DNA of 64,000 nucleotides from Bacteroidota bacterium (GTDB taxonomy: Bacteria > Bacteroidota > Bacteroidia > Bacteroidales > Dysgonomonadaceae). Where the stretch lies: NCBI GenBank assembly GCA_023399295.1, contig JAEWQF010000014.1:19234-83233 (forward strand). The letters are read 5' to 3'. A model generated the notes under the pieces. It made no database searches and was not told the DNA's origin. It saw nothing but the letters and a program-made list of their open reading frames with translations. A program made the translations under genes and the position numbers. This document shows, piece by piece, positions 55,049-62,831 of this stretch; the stretch's first letter is position 1, and each line of letters begins with the position of its first letter.

Positions 55049-55549
55049 ATGATACAGATTGAAGAGAAGCAGATTGTGGCAGCGGCTGAGAAAGGAATGG
55101 ACGAGTTCCTGAAGGTGTTCACCGATGCCTACCTGGAAGCCCTTGGAGGCGATGTGACGGCAGAGAACATGGGGCTGCTCAACGGCTACCAGCACACCCT
55201 GCTGGCCTATCGTTTTTTTGCGGAGGAGGTGAATGAGGGGGGCTTCGTACAGCTGATCCAGAACGGCTACGGGGGATATCTTTTCAACAATCCGGTGGCC
55301 AAAGCACTGAAGCAGATGGGTGCGAAAGGGATGTCGAAGATCCTCTACAAGGCGAAGGAGATCTACGACGCCCATCAGGAGGAGCTGGAGCGGGAGACCA
55401 GCGAGGAGGAGTTCATGGCGATGTATGTCGACTTCGAAGCGTTCGACGAGCTGGAAGAGAAATTCTTCTACATCGAGGAGGAGGAGACCCTGCTGATTGC
55501 GCAATATGTGGATGAGCACCTGGATGATTTCGCAGAGGTGACAAGCTAA
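55049..55549 (+). CDS. DMP19/DUF4375-like protein
   Basis: A 166-residue acidic, helical protein. The segments LLNGYQHTLLAYRFFAEEVNEGGFVQLIQNGYGGYLFNNPVAKALKQMG resemble the DUF4375 or DMP19 (DNA mimic) family; only positions 46-95 carry the recognisable part. The C-terminal half is rich in Glu and Asp (ERETSEEEF, YIEEEETLL). DMP19 of Neisseria mimics DNA, but most family members have unknown function, so I give no role. A -7 box TACATTTG lies at 55013-55020. It precedes the Cys-leader region but has its own promoter and no evident link. Confidence 0.75.
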   Translation: MIQIEEKQIVAAAEKGMDEFLKVFTDAYLEALGGDVTAENMGLLNGYQHTLLAYRFFAEEVNEGGFVQLIQNGYGGYLFNNPVAKALKQMGAKGMSKILYKAKEIYDAHQEELERETSEEEFMAMYVDFEAFDELEEKFFYIEEEETLLIAQYVDEHLDDFAEVTS

Positions 55550-55618
55550 CAGAGAGACGCACCTCGTCGGCCGCTTGCGATGCGGTGGATAAAAAAATTA
55601 AAAAAAGATTCATATTTT

Positions 55619-55650
55619 TTTGGAAGAGTGAAAAAGAATGCATTCCTTTG
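55619..55650 (+). promoter_or_regulatory. Promoter of the Cys-leader/SusCD operon
   Basis: TTTG (55619-55622), a 20-nt spacer and TTCCTTTG (55643-55650), one mismatch from TAnnTTTG. Transcription would begin near 55657. The leader then starts with a perfect 8-bp hairpin AAACAGAA / TTCTGTTT (55657-55677) before the first short ORF. Confidence 0.75.
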
Positions 55651-55701
55651 CTTTCGAAACAGAAGCTAATTCTGTTTAATGTTTACAAAATCACAGCAAG
55701 A

Positions 55702-55815
55702 ATGGGAAATTATATCCAGAATGGCACAACAACAATCGGCGCATCCAACATGATGTGTTGCTGTTGTATGGTGATGTGTATCCGCATCAATCCTCGTTGT
55801 GCCGCGATGGAATAG
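55702..55815 (+). CDS. Short Cys/Met-rich leader peptide 1
   Basis: A 37-codon ORF: MGNYIQNGTTTIGASN, then MMCCCCMVMC, then IRINPRCAAME. Six of 37 residues are Cys and six are Met including the start. Four successive Cys codons (TGT TGC TGT TGT) lie at 55756-55767. A strong terminator begins 31 nt after the stop. A second, related ORF follows that terminator. The shape (short ORF, run of one amino acid, terminator, operon) is that of a leader-peptide attenuator sensing charged tRNA-Cys. Polycysteine leader ORFs that control sulfur genes are known in mycobacteria. A secreted or metal-binding peptide is an alternative. Sequence GGAATAGC over the stop codon can pair with six of eight bases of the terminator arm GCTCTCCC, a weak candidate antiterminator. 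Confidence 0.72.
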   Translation: MGNYIQNGTTTIGASNMMCCCCMVMCIRINPRCAAME

Positions 55816-55846
55816 CATATCGACAAAAAAAGTTTTTTTTGTGAAG

Positions 55847-55886
55847 CTCTCCCGGGACAACCAACCCCGGGAGAGTTTTTTTTTTT
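55847..55886 (+). terminator. Terminator/attenuator 1
   Basis: A perfect 10-bp stem CTCTCCCGGG (55847-55856) / CCCGGGAGAG (55866-55875), 9-nt loop, eleven T residues. A softer inverted repeat ACAAAAAAA-G-TTTTTTTTGT (about 55823-55842) lies just before it. Only 38 nt separate the T-run from the next ORF, and no TAnnTTTG box is found there. Confidence 0.93.
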
Positions 55887-55924
55887 AGGTTATCAAAACA
55901 TTCAATCATTTTTTCTTTACAACT

Positions 55925-56041
55925 ATGAGACGTAATCTCCTTCTTTCCAACACCAACTGTTGCGCCGCATGTCAGATGATGACCTGTTGTTGCATGGCCA
56001 TGTGCGTGCATAAGAGGTGCAATGTATCAGGAAGGGGGTAA
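55925..56041 (+). CDS. Short Cys/Met-rich leader peptide 2
   Basis: A 38-codon ORF: MRRNLLLSNTN, then CCAACQMMTCCCMAMC, then VHKRCNVSGRG. Eight Cys and five Met. It aligns with peptide 1 over MMxCCCMxMC and the later RC, so the two are related by duplication or share a selected pattern. Cys codons are at 55958-55963, 55970-55972 and 55985-55993. The stop codon is followed 26 nt later by terminator 2. A GGGGGT stretch at the stop (56034-56039) could pair with ACTCC of the terminator arm: a ribosome that reaches the stop would cover it and permit termination, and one stalled on the Cys codons would leave it free. This logic is inferred and was not folded. Confidence 0.72.
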   Translation: MRRNLLLSNTNCCAACQMMTCCCMAMCVHKRCNVSGRG

Positions 56042-56067
56042 CAGAACGAAAGTGACAACAAGTCAGG

Positions 56068-56102
56068 ACTCCACCGGTACAGCACCGGTGGAGTTTTTTT
56101 TT
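56068..56102 (+). terminator. Terminator/attenuator 2
   Basis: A perfect 11-bp stem ACTCCACCGGT (56068-56078) / ACCGGTGGAGT (56084-56094), 5-nt loop, nine T residues. The start codon of the binding-protein gene follows after 24 nt, too close for an independent promoter of this phylum, so the operon must be read through this site. Confidence 0.93.
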
Positions 56103-56126
56103 GACATTTTATTAAAACGAAGTAAT

Positions 56127-57056
56127 ATGAGACAAAACAGATTTATCTATTTACTGGTGGCTTTGGGACTGATTACACCCCACCTTGCCGCACAACAGGA
56201 ATCAGACAACGTGATTCAGGTCAAAAGCTCGCGACATGCGAGGCCATTGGTCGAAAAATGGGCATCGGAATATGAGAAGCGTGGCGTGCCGGTGAAGATT
56301 GAGGTGGTCACCGATTCATCTCCGGCTGGAAACAGCGACATGCATGTGTCGGGTGCGGCGTTGAAGCAGCACGATACCGAACAACAGGTGTCATCTATCG
56401 GGCGCTATGCCCTGCTGCCGGTGACCAGTGAAGAAAACAGCGGTTTGAACCAACTCAGAAAAAAGAGAATAAACGAGAAGCGGCTCGAGGAGTTATTTTT
56501 TGAGAGCAGCGAGCCAAATGGTGAACCATCGAAACCGGATCAGCTGTTCCACTCTCTCACCATCTACTCCGGCAACAATGCCGACTCGTTTGCCGGAACC
56601 TTCGCTTCCCATTTCGACTTCACGACAACCGACCTAAGGGGAAAGAAAATTGCGGGAGATGATCTTTACCTGCTGGAGGCGATCAGGAGAGACAACAGTG
56701 GCATCACCTTTAACAGCCTCAGCTACCTCTTCGATGTGGAGACGCGGTTATTGAAAGATGGTCTGGCACTCCTCCCGCTCGATCTAAAAAAGGAACAGCG
56801 TGAGCTGTTCAACCGTCCGGATGTCGATGATTTCATCGATCTGCTTGAGAAGGAACGGATCTCACTGATTCCCTTAGGTGAGATCAGCGTTGGCGTTGAT
56901 CCCCAAAATGCAGCGGTGAAGAGTTTTCTTCGGTGGATTCTGACTGAAGGGCAGGAGTACAACCGGGAATATGGGTTTCTCAGAGCAGATGAAAAGGTGT
57001 TGGCAACACAGCTCAGAGAGCTCGCGGATGATCAGCTCACAGCCAGTAATCAATAA
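56127..57056 (+). CDS. Periplasmic substrate-binding protein (PBP-like), first operon gene
   Basis: 309 residues from ATG 56127, with a signal peptide (MRQNRFIYLLVALGLITPHLAAQ). The remainder looks like a type-2 periplasmic binding protein of the PstS/PBP-like group: VIQVKSSRHARPLVEKWASEYEKRG near the start, SSIGRYALLPVTSEENSG in the hinge area, and a final lobe with FLRWILTEGQEYNREYGF. No ABC permease or ATPase gene is nearby, so it may hand ligand to another system or bind it for SusCD. It contains no cysteine and only two Met including the start. The ligand is unknown; a sulfur compound is my inference from the leader and composition. An in-frame start at 56022 lies inside leader 2 and is rejected. 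Confidence 0.75.
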   Translation: MRQNRFIYLLVALGLITPHLAAQQESDNVIQVKSSRHARPLVEKWASEYEKRGVPVKIEVVTDSSPAGNSDMHVSGAALKQHDTEQQVSSIGRYALLPVTSEENSGLNQLRKKRINEKRLEELFFESSEPNGEPSKPDQLFHSLTIYSGNNADSFAGTFASHFDFTTTDLRGKKIAGDDLYLLEAIRRDNSGITFNSLSYLFDVETRLLKDGLALLPLDLKKEQRELFNRPDVDDFIDLLEKERISLIPLGEISVGVDPQNAAVKSFLRWILTEGQEYNREYGFLRADEKVLATQLRELADDQLTASNQ

Positions 57057-57063
57057 AAAAAGA

Positions 57064-57108
57064 TAAGCACTCCCGTCAACCAATTGCAGCCGGTGTCGGG
57101 AGCGCTTA
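57064..57108 (+). repeat. Intercistronic hairpin before susC
   Basis: TAAGC-A-CTCCCG (57064-57075) pairs with CGGGAG-C-GCTTA (57097-57108), eleven pairs around one A-C mismatch, 21-nt loop, no T-run. It lies between the binding-protein stop and the susC start and may set relative expression by mRNA processing or partial termination. Confidence 0.65.
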
Positions 57109-57128
57109 CTTCCAAATAAATTTAGAAT

Positions 57129-60100
57129 ATGACAAATATATCACTTTTCTTCAGGAACTTACCCTTCCATTTGGGTAAAAATCGGCAGATTTATATTTTA
57201 TTAATTCTCCTTTGCAATGGGCTCACCCTCCATGCCCAGACTGTCATCAGCGGCAGTGTGGTGGACAAGGAGAATGAACCTATCCCGGGCGTGGCACTCT
57301 TCGTCAAGTCAACATCGTCAGGCACCGTCACCGACATCGACGGCAGCTTCAGCCTCACCACTGCGGAGCAATTGCCATTCACCCTCACGGTTAGTTTTCT
57401 GGGATACCGCAGTGAGGAGATTGACGTGTATGATGCCAACAGCCCGATACATATTACCCTCACTGAAAATCAGAATTTTCTCGATGAGGTGGTGGTGGTA
57501 GGCTACAGCACGGCAAAGAAATCGGATTACACCGGATCGGTGGCAGTGGTTGGAGCACGGGAGCTGGAGAAGATCGAGATCACATCTGTGGGCAAGGCAC
57601 TCCAGGGAGCAGTTCCCGGTCTTCAGTCAATCTCCTCCGCGGGGCAGCCAGGTAGCGATGCCGTCTTGCTGGTTCGAGGCGTGGGATCGGTCAACGCCTC
57701 CACATCGCCCCTGTTTGTAGTGGATGGTGTCCCGGGCGCCAACCCCAATCAGATCAGTGGGAAAGATATCCAGTCGATCTCCATCCTTAAGGATGCCACC
57801 GCAAGTGCACTCTACGGATCGAGGGGAGCCAATGGAGTGGTGGTGATCACCACCAAATCGGGGAGTCTGAATGCAAAGCCGGTAGTCAATGTCTCTACCA
57901 GTATCGGGTTTACCAGTCGTGCGGTGAAAGACTACAGCTATCTCACGGCCAACCAATATTACGAATTGCAGTGGGAGGCAATCCGCAACACGCGTCTGGA
58001 TCAGGGTGATGACCCCGTACTGGCAGCTCAATATGCCAGCAACTATCTGGTAGATGGGGCACTTAAGGTGAATATTTATGGTCCGCAATATCCCACTCCA
58101 GTGGGTGTAGATGGGAAGCTGGCAGCAGGAGCCGTTCCCCTCTGGAACGACGACTGGGGAAAAGCGATCTCCCGCCTGGGTGTGCGCCAGCAGTATGATG
58201 CAAGCATCAGCGGTGGCAGTGCCCACACCCGTTACTTTCTATCCGGTGGATATTTGCGGGAAGAGGGATGGATCAGAACCGCCGAGTTTGAACGGTTTCA
58301 TTTCCGTACCAATCTCCATTCGAAGGTAAACAGTTGGTTGGAGGCGGGAGCCAATGCCTCCTTCTCATCCAGCTACCAGCGTTCACCCTCACAGAGCGAC
58401 AGCAGCACCGGCAATTTTGCCAACTTCCAGCGGCTCATCTCAAACATCTATCCGGTCTATGAACGCAACCCCGACGGGTCCTACATTTTGGATGAGGCGG
58501 GCAACAAGAAATGGGACTACGGCATCTGGAGGCCTACCACAGCTGTTAGTGGGGTGAACATACTTGGTAACGCGGAGCATGCCTTGTCGGGTAGCAACAC
58601 CGAAACGGCACTGGTGAGCACCAATGCGCAGATCTCCATTGCCCCGGGATTGAAGTGGAGATCCACTGCCAGCCTCGACTACAGGACAAACAGTGCCCAC
58701 TCCTACTCACACTCCTATTACAGCACCGGTGTGATCTCGGAAGGAGCCGGAAACGCCAGCCGGAGTGCCGCCCGCACCCTCAACTACACGTTGAATAGCT
58801 TTGTCGATTACAGCTTCACCGCGGGCAGGAATCATGCCTTTAATCTGCTTGCCGGTCCGGAGATCTATGTGAACCACACCTCATCGCTGTCGGGTAACCG
58901 CACCGGTTTTCAGGTGCTGGGTAAGACCGAGCCGTCGGCTGGCGCCATCATCGGCAACTTCAACGGCACCTCCGACAACTACCGGCTGGCAAGCTGGCTG
59001 AGTAAGCTCGACTACAACCTGTTGGAGCGATATCATTTCTCTGCCAGCTTCCGTCGCGATGGCTCATCGCGATTCAGCAAGCAGTCCCGTTGGGGTAACT
59101 TCTGGTCGGTGGGGGCTTCCTGGAACCTGAAGAAAGAGGATTTTCTGCAAGATGCCCGCAAGATAGACAATCTCAACCTGCGTTTCAGCTATGGCGCGCA
59201 GGGCAACGACAATGTGGGCAACTATGCCTATGGGGGCTTCTACAGCATCTACAACAGCCTCGACATGCTGGGTCTGTTGCCTTCGGAGTTGCCAACACCC
59301 GAGCTGAAGTGGGAGACCAACCTCAACTTCAACCTGGGCGTGGATATCTCACTTTTCCAGAACCGGTTGATCGCCCAGATCGACCTCTACAACCGTCAGT
59401 CGAAAGATCTGCTGTTCGAGCGTCCCCTATCCCCCTCTACCGGATATAGCGGCATCAATGCCAATGTGGGATCGCTAAGCAACCGCGGCATCGACGGCCA
59501 GATCACCGGCACCCCGTTCAGGAGCGACGATTTCAGCTGGGACATCATCCTCAACTTCGGCCATTACACCAACAAGATCACCCATCTCCCCCAGAAAGAG
59601 ATACTCACCGGCTCCATCGGGCAATATGGCAACACGAAGAAGATGGTTGAGGGGGGATCGGTCTTCGACTTCTACATCAAGGAATGGGCAGGTGTCAATC
59701 CCGAAAACGGGAAAGCCACCTGGTACAAGGATGTGACAGACGAGGCGGGTAACATCACCGGCAAGACCGTCACAGAAAACCAGACCGAAGCCACACCCTA
59801 TTTTCAGGGCAGCGCTCTGCCAGATCTTTATGGCGGTTTGGGGAACCACCTCAGGTATAAAAACCTGGAGTTGTCGTTCATGTTCTCCTATAGCATCGGA
59901 GGCAAGATATTCGACGGCGACCAGCCGATGATCATGCACCTGGGCTACGCTCCCGGCCGCAACTGGTCGGCAGAAGCTCTGTCACGCTGGACACCGGAGA
60001 ACAGGGAGACCGACTTTCCCCGGCTGTCTTATGTCTCCGACTCGTGGAACACCATCCCCTCCACCCGATTTCTCTACAACGCCACCTATGCCCGGCTGAA

Positions 60101-60305
60101 GAACATCGACCTCACCTATTCGCTACCGAAGAGGCTGCTCCGCAATGCGTCTCTCTCCGAACTACGGCTGCGTGTGACGGGAGAGAACCTGCTCACCTTC
60201 TACCGACACAAGGGACTCGACCCCGAGCAGACGGTATCAGGCTCCACCTTCTACCGTTATCCGGCACAGAAAACAATCTCCTTCGGTATCCAGGCATCAT
60301 TTTAA
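57129..60305 (+). CDS. SusC/RagA-family TonB-linked outer-membrane protein
   Basis: A 1058-residue outer-membrane transporter that works with a SusD lid protein. Order: signal peptide (about 1-35), carboxypeptidase-regulatory-like domain (about 38-115, SGSVVDKENEPIPGV), TonB box and SusC signature DEVVVVGYSTAKKSDYTGS, plug with LLVRGVGSVNASTSPLFVVDGVPG and LKDATASALYGSRGANGVV, then a large barrel ending in Phe (FGIQASF). The mature part has no Cys and only five Met in about 1020 residues, very low for the family. The substrate is unknown; gene partners (thioredoxin, M14 peptidase) suggest peptides rather than glycans. Confidence 0.95.
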   Translation: MTNISLFFRNLPFHLGKNRQIYILLILLCNGLTLHAQTVISGSVVDKENEPIPGVALFVKSTSSGTVTDIDGSFSLTTAEQLPFTLTVSFLGYRSEEIDVYDANSPIHITLTENQNFLDEVVVVGYSTAKKSDYTGSVAVVGARELEKIEITSVGKALQGAVPGLQSISSAGQPGSDAVLLVRGVGSVNASTSPLFVVDGVPGANPNQISGKDIQSISILKDATASALYGSRGANGVVVITTKSGSLNAKPVVNVSTSIGFTSRAVKDYSYLTANQYYELQWEAIRNTRLDQGDDPVLAAQYASNYLVDGALKVNIYGPQYPTPVGVDGKLAAGAVPLWNDDWGKAISRLGVRQQYDASISGGSAHTRYFLSGGYLREEGWIRTAEFERFHFRTNLHSKVNSWLEAGANASFSSSYQRSPSQSDSSTGNFANFQRLISNIYPVYERNPDGSYILDEAGNKKWDYGIWRPTTAVSGVNILGNAEHALSGSNTETALVSTNAQISIAPGLKWRSTASLDYRTNSAHSYSHSYYSTGVISEGAGNASRSAARTLNYTLNSFVDYSFTAGRNHAFNLLAGPEIYVNHTSSLSGNRTGFQVLGKTEPSAGAIIGNFNGTSDNYRLASWLSKLDYNLLERYHFSASFRRDGSSRFSKQSRWGNFWSVGASWNLKKEDFLQDARKIDNLNLRFSYGAQGNDNVGNYAYGGFYSIYNSLDMLGLLPSELPTPELKWETNLNFNLGVDISLFQNRLIAQIDLYNRQSKDLLFERPLSPSTGYSGINANVGSLSNRGIDGQITGTPFRSDDFSWDIILNFGHYTNKITHLPQKEILTGSIGQYGNTKKMVEGGSVFDFYIKEWAGVNPENGKATWYKDVTDEAGNITGKTVTENQTEATPYFQGSALPDLYGGLGNHLRYKNLELSFMFSYSIGGKIFDGDQPMIMHLGYAPGRNWSAEALSRWTPENRETDFPRLSYVSDSWNTIPSTRFLYNATYARLKNIDLTYSLPKRLLRNASLSELRLRVTGENLLTFYRHKGLDPEQTVSGSTFYRYPAQKTISFGIQASF

Positions 60306-60317
60306 CATTGAAAACTT

Positions 60318-61823
60318 ATGAAACATATCCATCATTTATATTTACTGACACTGCTCATTCTATTCTCGGCCTGCGGTGATGATTTTTTCGAGACATCACC
60401 AGCCACACAGATCACCACACCGGAGGTCTTCTCATCTGAAAACAACATCGATGCCTTCATCAACGGGGCACTGCGTTATCTGATGGAGAACAGCACCTCA
60501 CAGGATAATCCAGGCCTCCCAACCATCTTTCTCACCCATGAAGTGATGGGAGAAGATGCTTTTGCACGCGACGGACGCTATGGTTACCGTGATTCCTATC
60601 CCTACCGCGACCCCTATGACAATACGACACGGCGGGCGCTCTTCTTCTGGACATTACAATATACCTCTATCGATCATGCCAACAACATCATCGCCAACAT
60701 CACCCTCGATGAGGGGAGCAAGCCGCGACTGAAGCACCTGAAAGGGCAGGCCTACGCCTTGCGTGCATTCAACTACCTGAATCTGGTGCGCCAGTATCAG
60801 TTCACCTACGCGAAAGACCCTCACGCGAAAGCAGTACCGCTCTATACCGAGCCCACCAACCCCTCCACAGTACCAAAAGAGCGAGCAACAGTACAGGAGA
60901 TCTACGATCTGGTGTTGTCCGACCTGAAGGAGGCAGAGAAACTGCTTCCGGGGTTTGAGCGGAGCATCAAGAACCGGCTCAATCTGAACGTGGTGCATGG
61001 TCTGTTTGCCCGCACCTATCTTACCCTCGAGGAGTGGGAGCTGGCAGCTGAGCATGCCTCAAAGGCACGGGAAGGTTATCCCGTCATGTCGGCCGCTCAG
61101 TTTACCGAAGGGTTCAACGACGTGAGCAACCCCGAGTGGATCTGGGGGCACCCGCAAACTGCCACCCAGAACAGAGGGGGAGCCTCCTACCTGGCCTATC
61201 TGGAGACCACACCCTACACCACCAATGCAAACGGTACCAACCTCTATTATGGCTACAACAGCATCATACCCGACCCCCATTATTTGGATCTTTTTGAGGA
61301 GGGTGACATCCGTCGATCACTCCTTGAGATTGCGACTCAGCCGGCGGAGGCGATCTATGCACACTACCGAAACAAGAAATTCCGGAACAAATATCCCAAT
61401 CACGATGGACATATCGTGCTGATGCGCTCTGCAGAACAACTGCTGATTGAGGCGGAGGCCAAAGCCCGTCTGAATGATGTATTGGGAGCGGTCTCCACAC
61501 TCAATGAGTTGCGCAGCAAAAGAGGGGTATCGTCACTCAATGCGGCAGACTACACACGGGAGACAATCATCGGGGAGATCCTGCTCGAGCGGCGTCGCGA
61601 GCTGTGGGGCGAAGGCTTCCGGTTGTACGACATCCTGCGATTGCAAACCGCTCCTGTGCGACTCGAGTCAACAGCCACATTTGTAGACGATGAGTCACGT
61701 ACAATGACTATCAGAGGTCACTGGATTACCCGATTTCCCGACGGCAGTGAACTGTCGCCCAACAGCGATTATTATCTCTTTCCCATTCCACTGAACGAAA
61801 TCAACAACAATCCCAATTTATAA
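60318..61823 (+). CDS. SusD/RagB-family nutrient-binding outer-membrane lipoprotein
   Basis: 501 residues with a lipoprotein signal (lipobox FSAC, Cys at about residue 19). It forms the surface lid over the SusC barrel. Family features are the N-terminal DDFFETSPATQI segment, TPR-like helices with LKGQAYALRAFNYLNLVRQYQ as region 135-155, and the C-terminal LLIEAEAKARLNDVLGA and ERRRELWGEGFRLYD segments. The only Cys is the lipidated one and Met is rare (six including the start). It starts 12 bp after susC. No glycoside hydrolase is nearby, so this is not a typical polysaccharide utilisation locus. Confidence 0.95.
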   Translation: MKHIHHLYLLTLLILFSACGDDFFETSPATQITTPEVFSSENNIDAFINGALRYLMENSTSQDNPGLPTIFLTHEVMGEDAFARDGRYGYRDSYPYRDPYDNTTRRALFFWTLQYTSIDHANNIIANITLDEGSKPRLKHLKGQAYALRAFNYLNLVRQYQFTYAKDPHAKAVPLYTEPTNPSTVPKERATVQEIYDLVLSDLKEAEKLLPGFERSIKNRLNLNVVHGLFARTYLTLEEWELAAEHASKAREGYPVMSAAQFTEGFNDVSNPEWIWGHPQTATQNRGGASYLAYLETTPYTTNANGTNLYYGYNSIIPDPHYLDLFEEGDIRRSLLEIATQPAEAIYAHYRNKKFRNKYPNHDGHIVLMRSAEQLLIEAEAKARLNDVLGAVSTLNELRSKRGVSSLNAADYTRETIIGEILLERRRELWGEGFRLYDILRLQTAPVRLESTATFVDDESRTMTIRGHWITRFPDGSELSPNSDYYLFPIPLNEINNNPNL

Positions 61824-61827
61824 AAAG

Positions 61828-62823
61828 ATGAAAACAGCTATTTTATTCCTCACATTCCTACTGACGCTGGTTGCCTGCAACAACCAACCTGAATCCCGCT
61901 ACCCGCTCCAAGGACAGGTTGCTGGCATCTCATCCGGCACTGTCTACCTGCAGAAGTACCACAACAAGGCCTACTTTGTGATCGACTCGGCCACCATTGA
62001 GGAGGGCACGTTCCGTTTTGCAACGGCACTGGAGCTGCCGGAGCTCTACGGGCTGTCGCTCGACACCACCAGGGGCTCCTTCCTGCTCTTTCTCGATGAG
62101 CAGCCGGCCACCGTACACCTGGACTCGGCGCGCAACTACCGCAACACCACCGTGGAGGGTTCCGCGCTACACGACCTTTTTGTGGCCTACAAGTCGAAGC
62201 GTAATGTGCCAATCGACTCATTGATCCGGGAGCACCCCGCCTCGCTGGTCTCAGCCTACGCCCTCTACCGCGACTACTCTTACCGGCTCTCACCGGATGA
62301 GATACGGCACAACCTGGCATTGCTCGACCCCTCATTGCGGGAGACACACTATGTGGAGGTACTGGAGGAGCTTGCCGCTACCCTCGACAAGGTCCATGTG
62401 GGCAAACAGGCGCCCGATTTCCTGTTGAACGATCCCGATGGCAAACCGGTGCAGTTCTCCGATCACCTGGGAAAAGAGCAATACCTGCTGCTCGACTTCT
62501 GGGCCTCCTGGTGCGGTCCCTGCCGACGTGAGAACCCCCATCTGGTGAAGGCATACCAGGCTTATCACGACAAGGGATTCGATATCTTCGCCGTCTCGCT
62601 CGACAAGAACCGTGATAGCTGGCTGGCAGCCATTGAGAAGGACAGCCTCACCTGGACGCATGTCTCCGACCTGGCACATTGGGATAGCGCACCGGCCAAG
62701 CTGTATGGCGTGCGGGGCATCCCCGCCAACTTCCTGATCAACCGGGAAGGAGTCATTGTGGCCAAAAACCTGCGTGGCGACGAATTGCACCAGACGTTGA
62801 ACGACCTGTTGGGTGAAAAATAG
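61828..62823 (+). CDS. TlpA-family thioredoxin-like lipoprotein
   Basis: 331 residues with a lipoprotein signal (lipobox LVAC, Cys 17). An N-terminal DUF4369-type beta domain (about 25-115, YPLQGQVAGISSGTVYLQKY) precedes a helical linker and a thioredoxin domain (about 190-330) with the active site WCGPC. A cis-Pro loop GIPANFLI is present. It would reduce disulfides at the envelope surface or in the periplasm, for example in imported cystine-containing peptides. Apart from the lipobox Cys and the CxxC pair there is no cysteine, and there is no Met except the initiator, which is extreme for a protein of this size. It starts 4 bp after susD. Confidence 0.92.
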   Translation: MKTAILFLTFLLTLVACNNQPESRYPLQGQVAGISSGTVYLQKYHNKAYFVIDSATIEEGTFRFATALELPELYGLSLDTTRGSFLLFLDEQPATVHLDSARNYRNTTVEGSALHDLFVAYKSKRNVPIDSLIREHPASLVSAYALYRDYSYRLSPDEIRHNLALLDPSLRETHYVEVLEELAATLDKVHVGKQAPDFLLNDPDGKPVQFSDHLGKEQYLLLDFWASWCGPCRRENPHLVKAYQAYHDKGFDIFAVSLDKNRDSWLAAIEKDSLTWTHVSDLAHWDSAPAKLYGVRGIPANFLINREGVIVAKNLRGDELHQTLNDLLGEK

Positions 62824-62831
62824 AACCGGCT

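Noticed and set aside
56022..57056. Longer start for the binding protein at 56022
   Set aside because: This start lies inside leader ORF 2 and would translate through terminator 2 before the signal peptide; ATG 56127 gives a clean signal sequence.
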